Shown here: positions 25,184-33,879 of the stretch, one piece after another
Numbering within the stretch: the stretch's first letter is position 1
How the letters are laid out: each line of letters starts with the position of its first letter
DNA from: Clostridiales bacterium
Lineage (GTDB): Bacteria > Bacillota > Clostridia > Oscillospirales > Oscillospiraceae
Assembly: GCA_029008095.1 (NCBI GenBank)
Contig: JAQXJB010000052.1
Coordinates: forward strand, 1 to 64,000
Length of the DNA stretch: 64,000 nt
Direction of reading: 5' to 3'
Position numbers and translations under genes: made by a program
Notes under the pieces: model-generated
Database searches by the model: none
Told to the model about the DNA's origin: nothing
Seen by the model: only the letters and a program-made list of their open reading frames with translations

Positions 25184-25750
25184 ATGCAGGATTGGGAAAG
25201 TCTGAAAAAAGACTGCCTTTCATGTACAGCATGTCAGCTATACCGGACGCGAACCAATGTTGTCTTCGGCGTTGGCTCGCAGAATGCCGAGGTGCTCTTT
25301 ATTGGCGAAGGCCCCGGCGAGCAGGAGGATCTTCAGGGCGAACCCTTTGTCGGCCGCGCGGGCAAGCTTCTTGACGACATGCTGGCAATGATAAACCTTG
25401 ACCGCAGCAAGATATACATTGCCAATACCGTAAAATGCCGTCCACCAAAGAACCGGGATCCGCTTCCCGAAGAGCAGACGGCCTGTCTCGGCTGGCTCAA
25501 TGCCCAGCTTGAGCTTCTTAAACCGAAAATTATCGTTTGCCTTGGCAGAATCTCCGCGATGCGCTTTATTAAAAGCGATTTTCGCATCACCAGAGAGCAC
25601 GGACAGTGGTTTGACTTCAACGGTGCTCAGATAATGGCGCTCTACCACCCCGCAGCCCTGCTCCGTGATCCGGGCAAGCGTCCGGAGACATTCGAAGACC
25701 TTAAGCGTCTTGAGGCAAAGATCAAAGAAATTTGCGACCACACACTGTAA
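25184..25750 (+). CDS. Uracil-DNA glycosylase, family 4
   Basis: A 188-residue protein that removes uracil from DNA. It has the family 4 motif GEGPGEQEDLQGEPFVGRAG (about residues 45-64) and HPAALLR near the C-terminus. The cysteine cluster (CLSCTAC, two Cys later in the enzyme) binds the [4Fe-4S] cluster found in this class. Two ATG codons compete (25175 and 25184). The second is preferred because GAAGGG at 25167-25172 is about 11 bases away from it, against two for the first. It is followed 17 bases later by the next gene and probably co-transcribed. Confidence 0.93.
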   Translation: MQDWESLKKDCLSCTACQLYRTRTNVVFGVGSQNAEVLFIGEGPGEQEDLQGEPFVGRAGKLLDDMLAMINLDRSKIYIANTVKCRPPKNRDPLPEEQTACLGWLNAQLELLKPKIIVCLGRISAMRFIKSDFRITREHGQWFDFNGAQIMALYHPAALLRDPGKRPETFEDLKRLEAKIKEICDHTL

Positions 25751-25767
25751 AGAGGTGTAAATAATAT

Positions 25768-26673
25768 ATGTTGGATTTCAAGCCTGTCACTTTAGCAGAC
25801 AGGGACTGGATGTATCCTATTATCTATTCCGAAAATATACGCAATGCGGACTTCAGTTTCACCAATATATATGCCTGGGGTGAAAGCTATTTGGCCAAGC
25901 AGACGATGGTTGACGGCTGCCTTGTTATTTATACGAATGAAGGCAGCGAAAGCTTTTACTCCTTCCCCGTCGGAGCTGAATCAGACGCAAAGCTGGCAAA
26001 TGTTATCGAGAAGCTTATCGCTCACTGTGAAGAGCTCGGTGAAAAATTTATCATGCATGCTATACCGGCAGCAAAGACAGAAACCATTGAGCGGCTTTTC
26101 CCGGGAAAATTTGAGATAAGCCCCATTCGCGATCTTTTTGACTACGTATATTCCGCCGATAAGCTGGCGTCATTAGCCGGAAAAAAGCTGCATTCCAAAC
26201 GCAATTTTGTAAACCGTTTCACTGCCGAGCATGATTGGAAGCTTGTGCCGATGACGGCGGAAAGCAGCTCGCTCTGGGCCGATTTAACCGGGGAATGGAT
26301 CGCCGAGCACAATGAGTCGTCTTACGACAGCGCTTTTGACGAGGCCCGGGCTATGCGCAATGCAATGTCGCATTTCGATGAGCTGAAGCTGGATGGCGCA
26401 TACCTCTATATCGGTGACCGTCCCTGCGCCTTTACCGTTGGCGAGCGTATCTGCCGTGACACTTACATCGTGCATTTTGAGAAGGCGGACGCTTCCATAA
26501 CCGGCGCATATCCTATGATAAACAGAGAATTTGTGCGCATGATAAAGGAAAAATATCCCGAGATAGAATATATAAACCGAGAGGATGATATGGGCCTGGA
26601 AAATCTGCGCAAGGCAAAGCAGTCCTATTATCCGGATTTTATGGAAGAAAAGTATACAGCGGTGATAGTGTGA
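25768..26673 (+). CDS. DUF2156-family acyltransferase (MprF C-terminal-domain-like)
   Basis: A 301-residue soluble protein that resembles the cytosolic domain of phosphatidylglycerol lysyltransferase, with a tandem GNAT fold. Visible segments are FSFTNIYAWGESYLAKQ, HSKRNFVNRF, YDSAFDEARAM and the C-terminal YINREDDMGLENLRKAKQSY, which is the most conserved part. It lacks the N-terminal membrane flippase of MprF. The substrate is unknown, and similar proteins without the membrane domain may modify other acceptors. AGAGGTGTAAAT lies before the ATG. The stop codon is inside a hairpin with a GAAA loop. Confidence 0.85.
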   Translation: MLDFKPVTLADRDWMYPIIYSENIRNADFSFTNIYAWGESYLAKQTMVDGCLVIYTNEGSESFYSFPVGAESDAKLANVIEKLIAHCEELGEKFIMHAIPAAKTETIERLFPGKFEISPIRDLFDYVYSADKLASLAGKKLHSKRNFVNRFTAEHDWKLVPMTAESSSLWADLTGEWIAEHNESSYDSAFDEARAMRNAMSHFDELKLDGAYLYIGDRPCAFTVGERICRDTYIVHFEKADASITGAYPMINREFVRMIKEKYPEIEYINREDDMGLENLRKAKQSYYPDFMEEKYTAVIV

Positions 26674-26687
26674 GAAATCACACTATC
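26664..26687 (+). repeat. Hairpin containing the stop codon of the DUF2156 gene
   Basis: GATAGTGTGA at 26664-26673 pairs perfectly with TCACACTATC at 26678-26687 around a GAAA loop, a GNRA-type tetraloop. The TGA stop (26671-26673) is the last part of the left arm. There is no T-run, so it is more likely an mRNA end-stabilising hairpin than an intrinsic terminator. Confidence 0.6.
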
Positions 26688-26707
26688 ATATTACATATTA
26701 TAAAACC

Positions 26708-26740
26708 CATCTGCTCGCCGCTTCGCGGCAGCCGCAGATG
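26708..26740. repeat. Intergenic nested palindrome
   Basis: CATCTGC at 26708-26714 pairs with GCAGATG at 26734-26740, and inside it GCCGC at 26717-26721 pairs with GCGGC at 26725-26729 across a TTC loop. No T-run follows. It may be a REP-like element, a transcript end, or a cruciform site. Confidence 0.5.
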
Positions 26741-26819
26741 ATGGCTATAATCCCCTATTTCGCCGGGGAGTAGTTCGTTTCTGATTTGTGCCGCGCAGAC
26801 ACCGGAATGGGGGATCAAA

Positions 26820-27659
26820 ATGATAGCAAACATTCGTCAGGCAAGCGCCGATGATATCCCAGAACTGAAAAAAATATGGACTGACATTTTCGGAGATGAT
26901 GGACTGATATTATCGGCTTTCTTTTCCGAGCTTTATTCTTATGCCACGATATTCGTGGCCGAGGACGATAAGCAGCTCATCGGTTCAGCATATGTACTTG
27001 ATATCTGTACGCTTAAAATTCCCAACACTGCTCCGGTGTCTTGCCCGTATATTTATGCTGTGGGTGTAATACCCGGACACAGGCACAATGGCGTCGGCAA
27101 GCAGCTTACTCTCGCCTGCCGCGATTTTTGCCGGGAAAAGTTCGGCATTTCCTGCCTTGTCCCTGCTGAAAACAGCCTTTTCGACTATTATGAGCAAAAC
27201 GCCGATTATGCCTTCGCATTTTCTCTGAGCGAATTCAGCTTTGAGGCTGAAGGCGCTGTCAGTGCCGAGGTATCAGCCATTGACTCGGAAAAGTACGGAG
27301 AACTGCGTGAAAAGCTGCTGGATTCCCTGCCCCATTTGGAATTCAACGCCGCAGCTTTGCGCTTTTTTGAAACGCTGTGCAAGGAGGGGTACGGCGGTCT
27401 GTACCTGATAAAATCCGCCGACGCCTACGCCATTGCCGCCTGCGAGGATATTGACGGCGAGCTTATCATAAAAGAGCTTCTCTGCTCTGACAGCAACGCC
27501 CGGGGACACGCCGCGGCGCTGTTCTGGTATCTTGATTATGAATCAGGCAGGTACCGCACTCCCGAAAACAAAGAGCACCCCGAAAGCACAAGGTCTTTCG
27601 GGATGCTCAGCAAATCGATATCCGGCGAGCCGTTCTATTTCGGCCCCGCCTTCGATTAA
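26820..27659 (+). CDS. GNAT family N-acetyltransferase
   Basis: A 279-residue protein with an N-terminal GNAT domain. Its acetyl-CoA loop is in VIPGHRHNGVGKQLTLACR (about residues 82-100). The C-terminal half carries a second GNAT-like or sterol-carrier-like domain, as in Eis-type proteins, though it is weakly marked. The substrate cannot be inferred. It has GGGGGATCAAA before the ATG. It ends only 2 bases from the convergent tyrS stop, so there is no room for a terminator between them. Confidence 0.8.
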   Translation: MIANIRQASADDIPELKKIWTDIFGDDGLILSAFFSELYSYATIFVAEDDKQLIGSAYVLDICTLKIPNTAPVSCPYIYAVGVIPGHRHNGVGKQLTLACRDFCREKFGISCLVPAENSLFDYYEQNADYAFAFSLSEFSFEAEGAVSAEVSAIDSEKYGELREKLLDSLPHLEFNAAALRFFETLCKEGYGGLYLIKSADAYAIAACEDIDGELIIKELLCSDSNARGHAAALFWYLDYESGRYRTPENKEHPESTRSFGMLSKSISGEPFYFGPAFD

Positions 27660-27661
27660 AA

Positions 27662-28891
27662 TTACTTTACGAATACGCGGTGGAAATTCTTCTTGCCGCG
27701 CTTGACGACCACACCGTCGCCGCTGAGGTCTTCCTTTGTGAAGCGAACAGCGACGTCGGTGATTTTTTTGCCCGCTATCTCAACGCCGCCCTGCTGGATG
27801 TTGCGGCGGGCATCACCATTGGAGGAGCAAAGACCGCTGATGACCAGCAGGTCAATAGCGCCGACAGTGCCGTCCTCGCCGAACTTATCGGCAGGAACCT
27901 CAGTGGCAGGCATATTGGCAATGTCGCCGCCTGCGGTGAAAAGGCCTCGTGCGGTCTCCTGAGCCTTCTCCGCCTCCTCTTTGGAGTGGACAAGAGCGGT
28001 GAGCTCATAAGCAAGGATCTCCTTGGCCTTATTAAGCTGGCTGCCCTCCCACTGCTCCATTTCCTCGATCTGCTCAAGGGGCAGGAAGGTGAGCATCTTC
28101 AGGCACTTGATAACGTCAGCGTCATCAACATTACGCCAGTACTGGTAAAAATCATAGGGGCTGGTCTTGTTGGGGTCGAGCCAAACAGCGCCGGAGGCAG
28201 TCTTGCCCATCTTCTTGCCCTCGGAGTTGAGCAGCAGAGTGATGGTCATGGCGTGGGCGTCCTTGCCCAGCTTGCGGCGAATAAGCTCGGTGCCGCCCAG
28301 CATGTTGCTCCACTGGTCGTTGCCGCCGAACTGCATGTTGCAGCCGTAATTCTGGTACAGGTGGTAGAAATCGTAGGACTGCATGATCATATAGTTAAAT
28401 TCAAGGAAGCTCAGGCCCTTTTCCATGCGCTGCTTGTAGCACTCGGCACGGAGCATATTGTTGACGGAGAAGCACGCGCCAACCTCGCGCAGCACGTCAA
28501 CGTAGTTCAGGTCAAGCAGCCAGTCGGCGTTGTTGACCATCTCCGCCTTGCCCTCGCCGAACTCAATAAACTTCGACATCTGTACCTTGAAGCACTCACA
28601 GTTGTGCTGTATGGTCTCTTTGGTCATCATCTGGCGCATATCCGTTCTTCCGGAAGGGTCGCCTATCATGGCCGTACCGCCGCCGATCAGGGCTATGGGC
28701 TTATTGCCGGCCATCTGCATACGCTTCATAAGGCAGAGAGCCATGAAGTGGCCTACATGGAGGCTGTCGGCGGTAGGGTCAAAGCCGATATAAAAGGTCG
28801 CTTTGCCGTTATTGATAAGGTCAGCTATCTCTTTTTCGTCCGTCACCTGGGCAATAAGGCCGCGGGCAACAAGTTCTTCGTAAACAGTCAT
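27662..28891 (-). CDS. tyrS: Tyrosine--tRNA ligase
   Basis: Class Ic synthetase of 409 residues that charges tRNA-Tyr. It has GFDPTADSLHVGHFM (HVGH motif), DQWSNMLGG for tyrosine binding, the KMSKS-like loop KKMGKTASGA and a C-terminal S4-like domain. The start ATG at 28891 has AGGAG 7 bases before it. An in-frame ATG six bases upstream (28897) is too close to the AGGAG. It sits behind a tyrosine T-box leader on the minus strand, so shortage of charged tRNA-Tyr will allow transcription. It ends 2 bases from the convergent GNAT gene. Confidence 0.97.
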   Translation of the reverse strand: MTVYEELVARGLIAQVTDEKEIADLINNGKATFYIGFDPTADSLHVGHFMALCLMKRMQMAGNKPIALIGGGTAMIGDPSGRTDMRQMMTKETIQHNCECFKVQMSKFIEFGEGKAEMVNNADWLLDLNYVDVLREVGACFSVNNMLRAECYKQRMEKGLSFLEFNYMIMQSYDFYHLYQNYGCNMQFGGNDQWSNMLGGTELIRRKLGKDAHAMTITLLLNSEGKKMGKTASGAVWLDPNKTSPYDFYQYWRNVDDADVIKCLKMLTFLPLEQIEEMEQWEGSQLNKAKEILAYELTALVHSKEEAEKAQETARGLFTAGGDIANMPATEVPADKFGEDGTVGAIDLLVISGLCSSNGDARRNIQQGGVEIAGKKITDVAVRFTKEDLSGDGVVVKRGKKNFHRVFVK

Positions 28892-28943
28892 TTTCATTCT
28901 CCTATATAAAAATATTTTTGCTTTATTGATTATCAGCGGAGGC

Positions 28944-29215
28944 AAAACAGAAAGCCCTCCGCCGGACTATGTCCGGCAGAGGGCGAATCCTATCGCGGTA
29001 CCACCTCTGCTTCGCTCATACCTCACGGCATGAGCCTCAGCGGGAATATCCCAGCGCTGTAACGGGCGCTCCCGCTCCGCGCCTACTCTCATAGATTTCG
29101 GGCGGCGGCTCCGAGATGTATTCACTGCGTTCTTCCCTGCTCCTTGCACCGACCGGAGCCTCTCTGTGCGGATGAAACGCGGCTACTTCTTCTCTTCTCA
29201 GCCTTTTTCCTGTTC
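28944..29215 (-). ncRNA. T-box leader for tyrS (tyrosine specific)
   Basis: On the minus strand the T-box sequence GGTGGTACCGCG is at 29005-28994, and the terminator that competes with it is GCCCTCTGCCGGAC at 28984-28971 pairing with GTCCGGCGGAGGGC at 28967-28954, followed by a T-rich run to 28944. Upstream is the stem I region with AGAGAGG (29168-29162) and a GGTGCAAGGAG distal loop. The codon TAC (Tyr) in GTGAATACATC, about 29130-29120, is a likely specifier. The codon fits the downstream gene. Uncharged tRNA-Tyr would bind it and prevent termination. Confidence 0.88.
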
Positions 29216-29223
29216 TTTTATGC

Positions 29224-29252
29224 TTTATACCACAAGTTTCGGCTTTTGTCAA
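29224..29252 (-). promoter_or_regulatory. Promoter of the tyrS T-box transcript
   Basis: Reading on the minus strand, TTGACA (29252-29247), a 17-base spacer and TATAAA (29229-29224) give a near-consensus promoter just upstream of the T-box. There are no other gene starts that it could serve. Confidence 0.75.
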
Positions 29253-29305
29253 CTGTTTGCCGCAAGCGTCCCTTTTACCTTTTGTGTTGATTTAGGGTAT
29301 AAATA

Positions 29306-29338
29306 ACCTCCCTTCGTTGAAGTGACGAAAGGAGGTAT
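29306..29338 (-). terminator. Probable terminator after the RimJ-type acetyltransferase
   Basis: ACCTCCcTTCG (29306-29316) pairs with CGAAaGGAGGT (29326-29336) around a nine-base loop. On the minus strand the 3' arm is followed by a T-rich TTATTTATA. It lies between the tyrS promoter and the acetyltransferase end at 29373, so it would keep that transcript out of the tyrS leader. Confidence 0.5.
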
Positions 29339-29372
29339 ATTCGCAGATCACAACTGCTCGGCAAATTGGAAT

Positions 29373-29933
29373 TTAACGCTTGCTTTCCCATTCAGATTTT
29401 AGCAAACTATACACACAAGCATCTACAGTGCCTTTATTGCTCCAATCGGCTTGACGAAGTGTACCCTCATACCTCAATCCGCATTTTTGCATTACCTTGC
29501 CCGAGTTCGGATTGTTTGGGTCGTGTTGAGATTCTATTCTGTTTACCCCTACTTCTTCAAAGAAAAAAGGTATAACCGCAAGGAACGCCTCCGAGGTAAT
29601 ACCTTTATGCCACCATTTGCTGCCTACGCAATATCCTATATGAACTATATCAAGCAGTTCGTTTTTGCCAACAACACTAATAGTACCGATAGGTTCTCCG
29701 AGTTCTTTTAATACGATTGCCCATTGATAAAAGTCAAGATTCTCATATCCACGAATCCAGTCGGACAGAACAGATTCCGCTTCGCTTATATCAACTGCTG
29801 TTTTCCAACGCAGAAATTCTGTAACCTTTGAATCGCTCTCCCAATTTCTGAACATAGCATCTGCATCATATTTGTTAAATTGTCGAAGTATTAATCGTTT
29901 CGTTTCTATCTCTTTTGTTCCTTTATGTTCCAT
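29373..29933 (-). CDS. RimJ/RimL-like GNAT acetyltransferase
   Basis: A 186-residue protein with the GNAT fold of ribosomal-protein acetyltransferases. It shows ETKRLILRQFNKYDADAMF near the start, GTISVVGKNE and the C-terminal NSGKVMQKCGLRYEGTLRQA motif. Such proteins often acetylate antibiotic or peptide amines, and the substrate is not readable. The local sequence is richer in A+T than the neighbouring tyrS and recN regions, and the gene stands alone. It may be recently acquired, which is only an inference from composition by eye. Confidence 0.85.
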   Translation of the reverse strand: MEHKGTKEIETKRLILRQFNKYDADAMFRNWESDSKVTEFLRWKTAVDISEAESVLSDWIRGYENLDFYQWAIVLKELGEPIGTISVVGKNELLDIVHIGYCVGSKWWHKGITSEAFLAVIPFFFEEVGVNRIESQHDPNNPNSGKVMQKCGLRYEGTLRQADWSNKGTVDACVYSLLKSEWESKR

Positions 29934-30259
29934 AATGGTTTACCTCTACAAATTCAAGTTTGTCTTTCTCGATCTCTGAAAAAACTGTATTTTTAAGGTG
30001 TTTTGCCTGTTAAGGGCTCTTATTTATGAATTTCTCCCCTTGTTTTTGCCCTTATCAGTTGAGACATTGGAATCTACATCATCCAAATATCGGACTACTT
30101 TTCGGCAGCAACAAGTCCTCGTGCATTTACGCGAGAACATGCCTTGCTGAGCGAAATACACCTCGCGCACAAACCTGCGGTTTGTACTCAGCGCATTCTG
30201 CTTGCATGGGAGATTCTGTTACAAGCGATTAAAAACGGATTTTTCATAGACCACCTAAT
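29934..30259. other. Gene-free stretch of about 325 bases
   Basis: No credible gene is seen. The most notable element is a short hairpin ACAAACC (30169-30175)-tgc-GGTTTGT (30179-30185) in a region with plausible but unsupported reading frames on both strands. Reading frames here resemble decayed or repeated intergenic sequence more than a protein. The stretch separates the acetyltransferase and NUDIX genes, both on the minus strand. Confidence 0.4.
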
Positions 30260-30757
30260 TCAATATTTCAACATCCTGAAATATTCTCTGAGCGCCGTAT
30301 ACTCCCGCAAATATATTCTATACTTATCCTCGTCCAATCTCACAAAATTATCATATTTCGAGAACAGTTCAAGAGCTTTTTCTGTATCCATCCAGTTTGA
30401 AATAAGTCCAAGCTCAATCTCTTCAGCGGTAAGGCTCCGTTCTGTTTTTTCAATAATGTCACAGAGAAAATAGTGACTTATATTCTTGCGGTCCTTGTAA
30501 TATGCGTTTATTGTGAGCACATGGCAAGCAGGTTTTACAATATACCCTGTCTCTTCACGAACTTCACGCGCACAACATTCTTCAAGTGTTTCCCCCTCCT
30601 CCAAACCACCGCCCGGAATCGAGTAATAATCTGTATTTACCTCATGGGAAATAAGAATATGGGAGTCTTTTATCACCATTCCTCTGCACTTCACACTCGT
30701 TTTAGAAAACGCCTTATGTCTGCTTGCGTCATAAATATCGACCACTTTTACCATCAT
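30260..30757 (-). CDS. NUDIX hydrolase
   Basis: A 165-residue protein with the complete NUDIX box pattern GX5EX7REUXEEXGU, visible in GGGLEEGETLEECC followed by AREVREETGY (about residues 48-71). Such enzymes split nucleoside diphosphate derivatives using Mg2+. The substrate cannot be told. The start could be either of two adjacent Met codons. It lies just beyond recN on the same strand, 92 bases from the recN stop, so it probably has its own promoter. Confidence 0.88.
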   Translation of the reverse strand: MMVKVVDIYDASRHKAFSKTSVKCRGMVIKDSHILISHEVNTDYYSIPGGGLEEGETLEECCAREVREETGYIVKPACHVLTINAYYKDRKNISHYFLCDIIEKTERSLTAEEIELGLISNWMDTEKALELFSKYDNFVRLDEDKYRIYLREYTALREYFRMLKY

Positions 30758-30849
30758 ATTCCAAGCCCTTCTCAGCCCGTTTTCGTCATTTCAATAAAGG
30801 ATTTCGATTTAGAGCCTAAAGCAACAAAACAGAAAAGGGAATTCAAATT

Positions 30850-32541
30850 TCACAGTCCGGCTTTGAATTTTTCCGCGGCGGCTATCTGCTCCGCAGCGCT
30901 TTCGAGAAGGGTCTCGGTGACGTTTGATCCGCCGGTGATCCGGGCAAGCTCTTCAAGGCGTTCTCTGCCCTCCAGCTTCTTCACCTTCGTGAAGGTACGC
31001 TCGCCGTCGCTTCCCTTTTCCACAAGATACTGAGCGTCGGCCATAACGGCGAGCTGAGGCAGATGGGTCACGCAAAGCACCTGCCGTCCCATGCTGAGAA
31101 CCGCCAGCTTTTCAGCCACCTTCTGAGCGGCACGGCCGGAAACGCCGGTATCTATCTCATCGAATATCATTGTCTGGGCGTCCTCCTCGCCGGAAAGGAC
31201 AGTCTTCATGGCCAGCATGATTCGGGAAAGCTCGCCGCCGGAGGCTATTTTGCTTATGCGCCCCAGCTCCTCGCCCGCGTTGGCGGACATGATGAAGCGC
31301 ACATTATCGCAGCCGGTGGAGTCGAAGCCGTCCTCGTTATTCTTGGGCACAAGCTCTGTGGCGAAGCGTACTCCGGGCATATTAAGTCCCGAAAGCTCCG
31401 CTACTATCTGCTTTTCAAGCACAGCGGCGGCTTTTCTGCGCTTATCCGATATGGCTGCCGCCATAGTGGAAACCGCCTTTTTCTTTTTCCGAAGCTCCGC
31501 TTCAAGCTTTTCTATGTTCTCCGTCAGATACTCCGTATCTTCCAAATCGTTTTTTGCCTGCTCCAAAATCTCCCGCATTTCTTCGATGGAACCGTATTTT
31601 TTGCGCAGACGGTTCAGGGTGCTCAGACGTGCCTCGATGCGCTCAAGCTCGCCGGGTGAGAAATCAAGCTCGTCCAGCATGGCCTGTATTCTCTCGCTGA
31701 CATCCTCCACTCGGTATCGGAGATCGCTCAGCTCCTTATAAAGCTCATCGGCGCTGTCGGTAAAACGTCCCGCTGTGGAAAGCTCGCCCTCGGCCTCTAT
31801 CATCATAGATATAGCACCGTCGCCGGTGTCGCTGCCGTAAAGGGCGCGGTATGCTCCCTCCAGTCGGTCGGTTATTTTCCCGGCGTTATTCAAGAGGTCC
31901 CGGCGCTCGCTGAGCGCGTCATACTCTCCCTCCTGAGGGTCGGCGCTCTCTATTTCCTTGATTTTCTTACGAAGCATATCAAGGCGGTATTCCTTATCGG
32001 CCTCGCCCTCACGCAGCTCCTCAAGCTTTTTCTTCATGGAGATGTACTCGCCGTATTCGGCCTTATATGCTTCCAGATCCGCGCCAAGGCCGGCATATCC
32101 GTCCAGATATGCCCGGTGGTTGGCTTCACGCAGGAGCTTTTGCCCGTCGTTCTGTCCGTGTACGTCTATGAGATACTCGCCCAACGCGCGAAGCTGAGTG
32201 GCGCTGACAGGCACTCCGTTTATGCGCGAGGAGCTTTTGCCGTCGGCGGATATCTTTCGCATCAGTATGATCTGGCCATCCGCGTCCGGCTCTATATCGT
32301 TATCCTCAAACCATGAAGCCGGCACGTTATCAGCAGTAAGCTCTGCACTTATAACGGCGTTTGCCGCCCCGGTACGCACCAGTTCCTTGGACACCCGGTC
32401 GCCAAGGATGGCGTTTATGGAGTCGATGATTATCGATTTGCCCGCGCCGGTCTCGCCGGTAAAGACGTTCATCCCCGGGCCGAACTCTATGTCCGCCCGC
32501 TCGATAACCGCGACATTTTCTATATGGAGCAAATTAAGCAC
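30850..32541 (-). CDS. recN: DNA repair protein RecN
   Basis: SMC-like ATPase that acts at double-strand breaks. The 563-residue protein has the Walker A GETGAGKS near the N-terminus, a coiled-coil centre (about 150-370), and the ABC signature and Walker B in ASGGELSRIMLAMK and MIFDEIDTGVSGRAA. Total length is normal. It is the last gene of the minus-strand dxs-tlyA-nadK-argR-recN series, a block common in Firmicutes, with a 16-base gap from argR. Confidence 0.97.
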   Translation of the reverse strand: MLNLLHIENVAVIERADIEFGPGMNVFTGETGAGKSIIIDSINAILGDRVSKELVRTGAANAVISAELTADNVPASWFEDNDIEPDADGQIILMRKISADGKSSSRINGVPVSATQLRALGEYLIDVHGQNDGQKLLREANHRAYLDGYAGLGADLEAYKAEYGEYISMKKKLEELREGEADKEYRLDMLRKKIKEIESADPQEGEYDALSERRDLLNNAGKITDRLEGAYRALYGSDTGDGAISMMIEAEGELSTAGRFTDSADELYKELSDLRYRVEDVSERIQAMLDELDFSPGELERIEARLSTLNRLRKKYGSIEEMREILEQAKNDLEDTEYLTENIEKLEAELRKKKKAVSTMAAAISDKRRKAAAVLEKQIVAELSGLNMPGVRFATELVPKNNEDGFDSTGCDNVRFIMSANAGEELGRISKIASGGELSRIMLAMKTVLSGEEDAQTMIFDEIDTGVSGRAAQKVAEKLAVLSMGRQVLCVTHLPQLAVMADAQYLVEKGSDGERTFTKVKKLEGRERLEELARITGGSNVTETLLESAAEQIAAAEKFKAGL

Positions 32542-32557
32542 GGCTTATCCCCCAAAA

Positions 32558-33010
32558 TCACTTCATCATTGCCCGCATCTCATCGCAGAAGCTGTGGGCG
32601 GCGGCGTTATCGGTCATCGCACGAAAGCCGGTATCATCGCCGGCAATAGAGCCCACAAGCTCATCGATATCCATAGCGTCGATAGCTGAGCAGGCAGCTG
32701 GAGCAAGACCCGGCAGAGTCTTGATAACGATAAGGTTCTGAGCGCAGCTTACAGAGGTCACGCACTCACGGAAGATGGTTTTCAGCCGTTCGGAATAGTT
32801 ATGAACTCCGCTGTCTGTGGGCGCAACATATTTATATCCGCCGTTTTCGGAAAGCTCCTTCACCAGTCTAAGTTCGCGCATATCCCTTGAAACAGTGGCC
32901 TGAGTACTGTTGAAGCCATGCTCCCGAAGAGCGTCAATTAGCTGATTCTGCGTCTCTATCTCCATAGTTTCAATGATTTCAAGTATTTTTTCCTGTCTTG
33001 CGTTCTTCAT
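32558..33010 (-). CDS. argR: Arginine repressor ArgR
   Basis: Hexameric regulator of arginine genes. The 150-residue protein has an N-terminal winged helix (residues 1-70, with STQATVSRDMRELRLVKE) and a C-terminal domain with the arginine-binding GTVAGDDT-like turn, seen here as SIAGDDTGFRAMTD. It is expected to bind ARG boxes such as the candidate overlapping the argG promoter at 5116-5129. The gene is in the recN cluster and not next to the arginine operon, the usual Firmicute arrangement. Confidence 0.95.
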   Translation of the reverse strand: MKNARQEKILEIIETMEIETQNQLIDALREHGFNSTQATVSRDMRELRLVKELSENGGYKYVAPTDSGVHNYSERLKTIFRECVTSVSCAQNLIVIKTLPGLAPAACSAIDAMDIDELVGSIAGDDTGFRAMTDNAAAHSFCDEMRAMMK

Positions 33011-33033
33011 ATTGTACGACCCTTCTTCCGAGC

Positions 33034-33879
33034 TCAGATATCCGTATTGAGCTTACGCTTTACTATTTCATAAAAGCTTCTGTTTGTTCCTACAACAAGG
33101 CGTGTGGTTTGTTTGGATTTGGTTATCTCTATCTCATCTCCCGGGTACACGGCAAACGGGCAGTTGCCGTCCACGGAGAGGACTGCATCCACCGAGGAAC
33201 CAAGCTCCACGTTTACCTTTCTGCTTCCCTTGAGCACCACAGTCTTGGCGTTGAGCGCATGCGCACATATTGGGGTAAGTATAAGGTTTTCCGCGTTAGG
33301 CTCAACAATAGGACCTCCGGCAGACATGGAGTATGCCGTTGACCCCGTAGGCGTGGCAATTATTATTCCGTCGCCGCTGAACGCGGTTATCTCCACTCCG
33401 TCGCCAAACACCGTAACTCTCACAGGATGGGAAGCCGCGCTTTTTATAACGGTCTCGTTCAGGCCAAAATCCGAAAAAACCGTTTCGCCGTTTCGGATGA
33501 CTCTGGCCGATATCATCATTCTGTCCTCAGTTTCAAAGCTTCCATTGAGGATGCCGTCGAGCAGTTCCATCTCATCAGGCTCAAGAGCTGCGATAAATCC
33601 CTTATGGCCGTAGTTGATGCCCAACACAGGAATTCCCGCTTTGGCTGCCAGCTTGGAGCAGGAAAGTATAGTTCCGTCGCCGCCCATGCAGATGAGCATA
33701 TCGGAATCCCCGGCGTCTGCTTCCGGGTCACGGCTTATCAGCTCAGGATATTTGAAATTCTCAGATGAGCGGAACGGAAAATAAACCCGGGCTTCAAGAC
33801 CCTTTCCGAGTATCTTTTCTATAACGAGCTCTGTTTTCTCCACCCTGTCAGCATTTGCACACAAGAGCACCTTATTCAT
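33034..33879 (-). CDS. nadK: NAD kinase
   Basis: Makes NADP from NAD and ATP or polyphosphate. The 281-residue protein has the GGDGTILSCSK motif (about residues 70-80), GINYGHKGFIAAL, and TPTGSTAYSMSAGGPIV with the conserved NE/D-like environment. The size fits the bacterial enzyme. Its ATG overlaps the tlyA stop by 4 bases (ATGA), showing coupled translation, and argR starts 23 bases downstream. Confidence 0.96.
   Translation of the reverse strand: MNKVLLCANADRVEKTELVIEKILGKGLEARVYFPFRSSENFKYPELISRDPEADAGDSDMLICMGGDGTILSCSKLAAKAGIPVLGINYGHKGFIAALEPDEMELLDGILNGSFETEDRMMISARVIRNGETVFSDFGLNETVIKSAASHPVRVTVFGDGVEITAFSGDGIIIATPTGSTAYSMSAGGPIVEPNAENLILTPICAHALNAKTVVLKGSRKVNVELGSSVDAVLSVDGNCPFAVYPGDEIEITKSKQTTRLVVGTNRSFYEIVKRKLNTDI

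Noticed and set aside
28967-29252. Small minus-strand frames inside the tyrS leader
   Set aside because: They overlap the T-box structure and have no start signals, so they are not genes.
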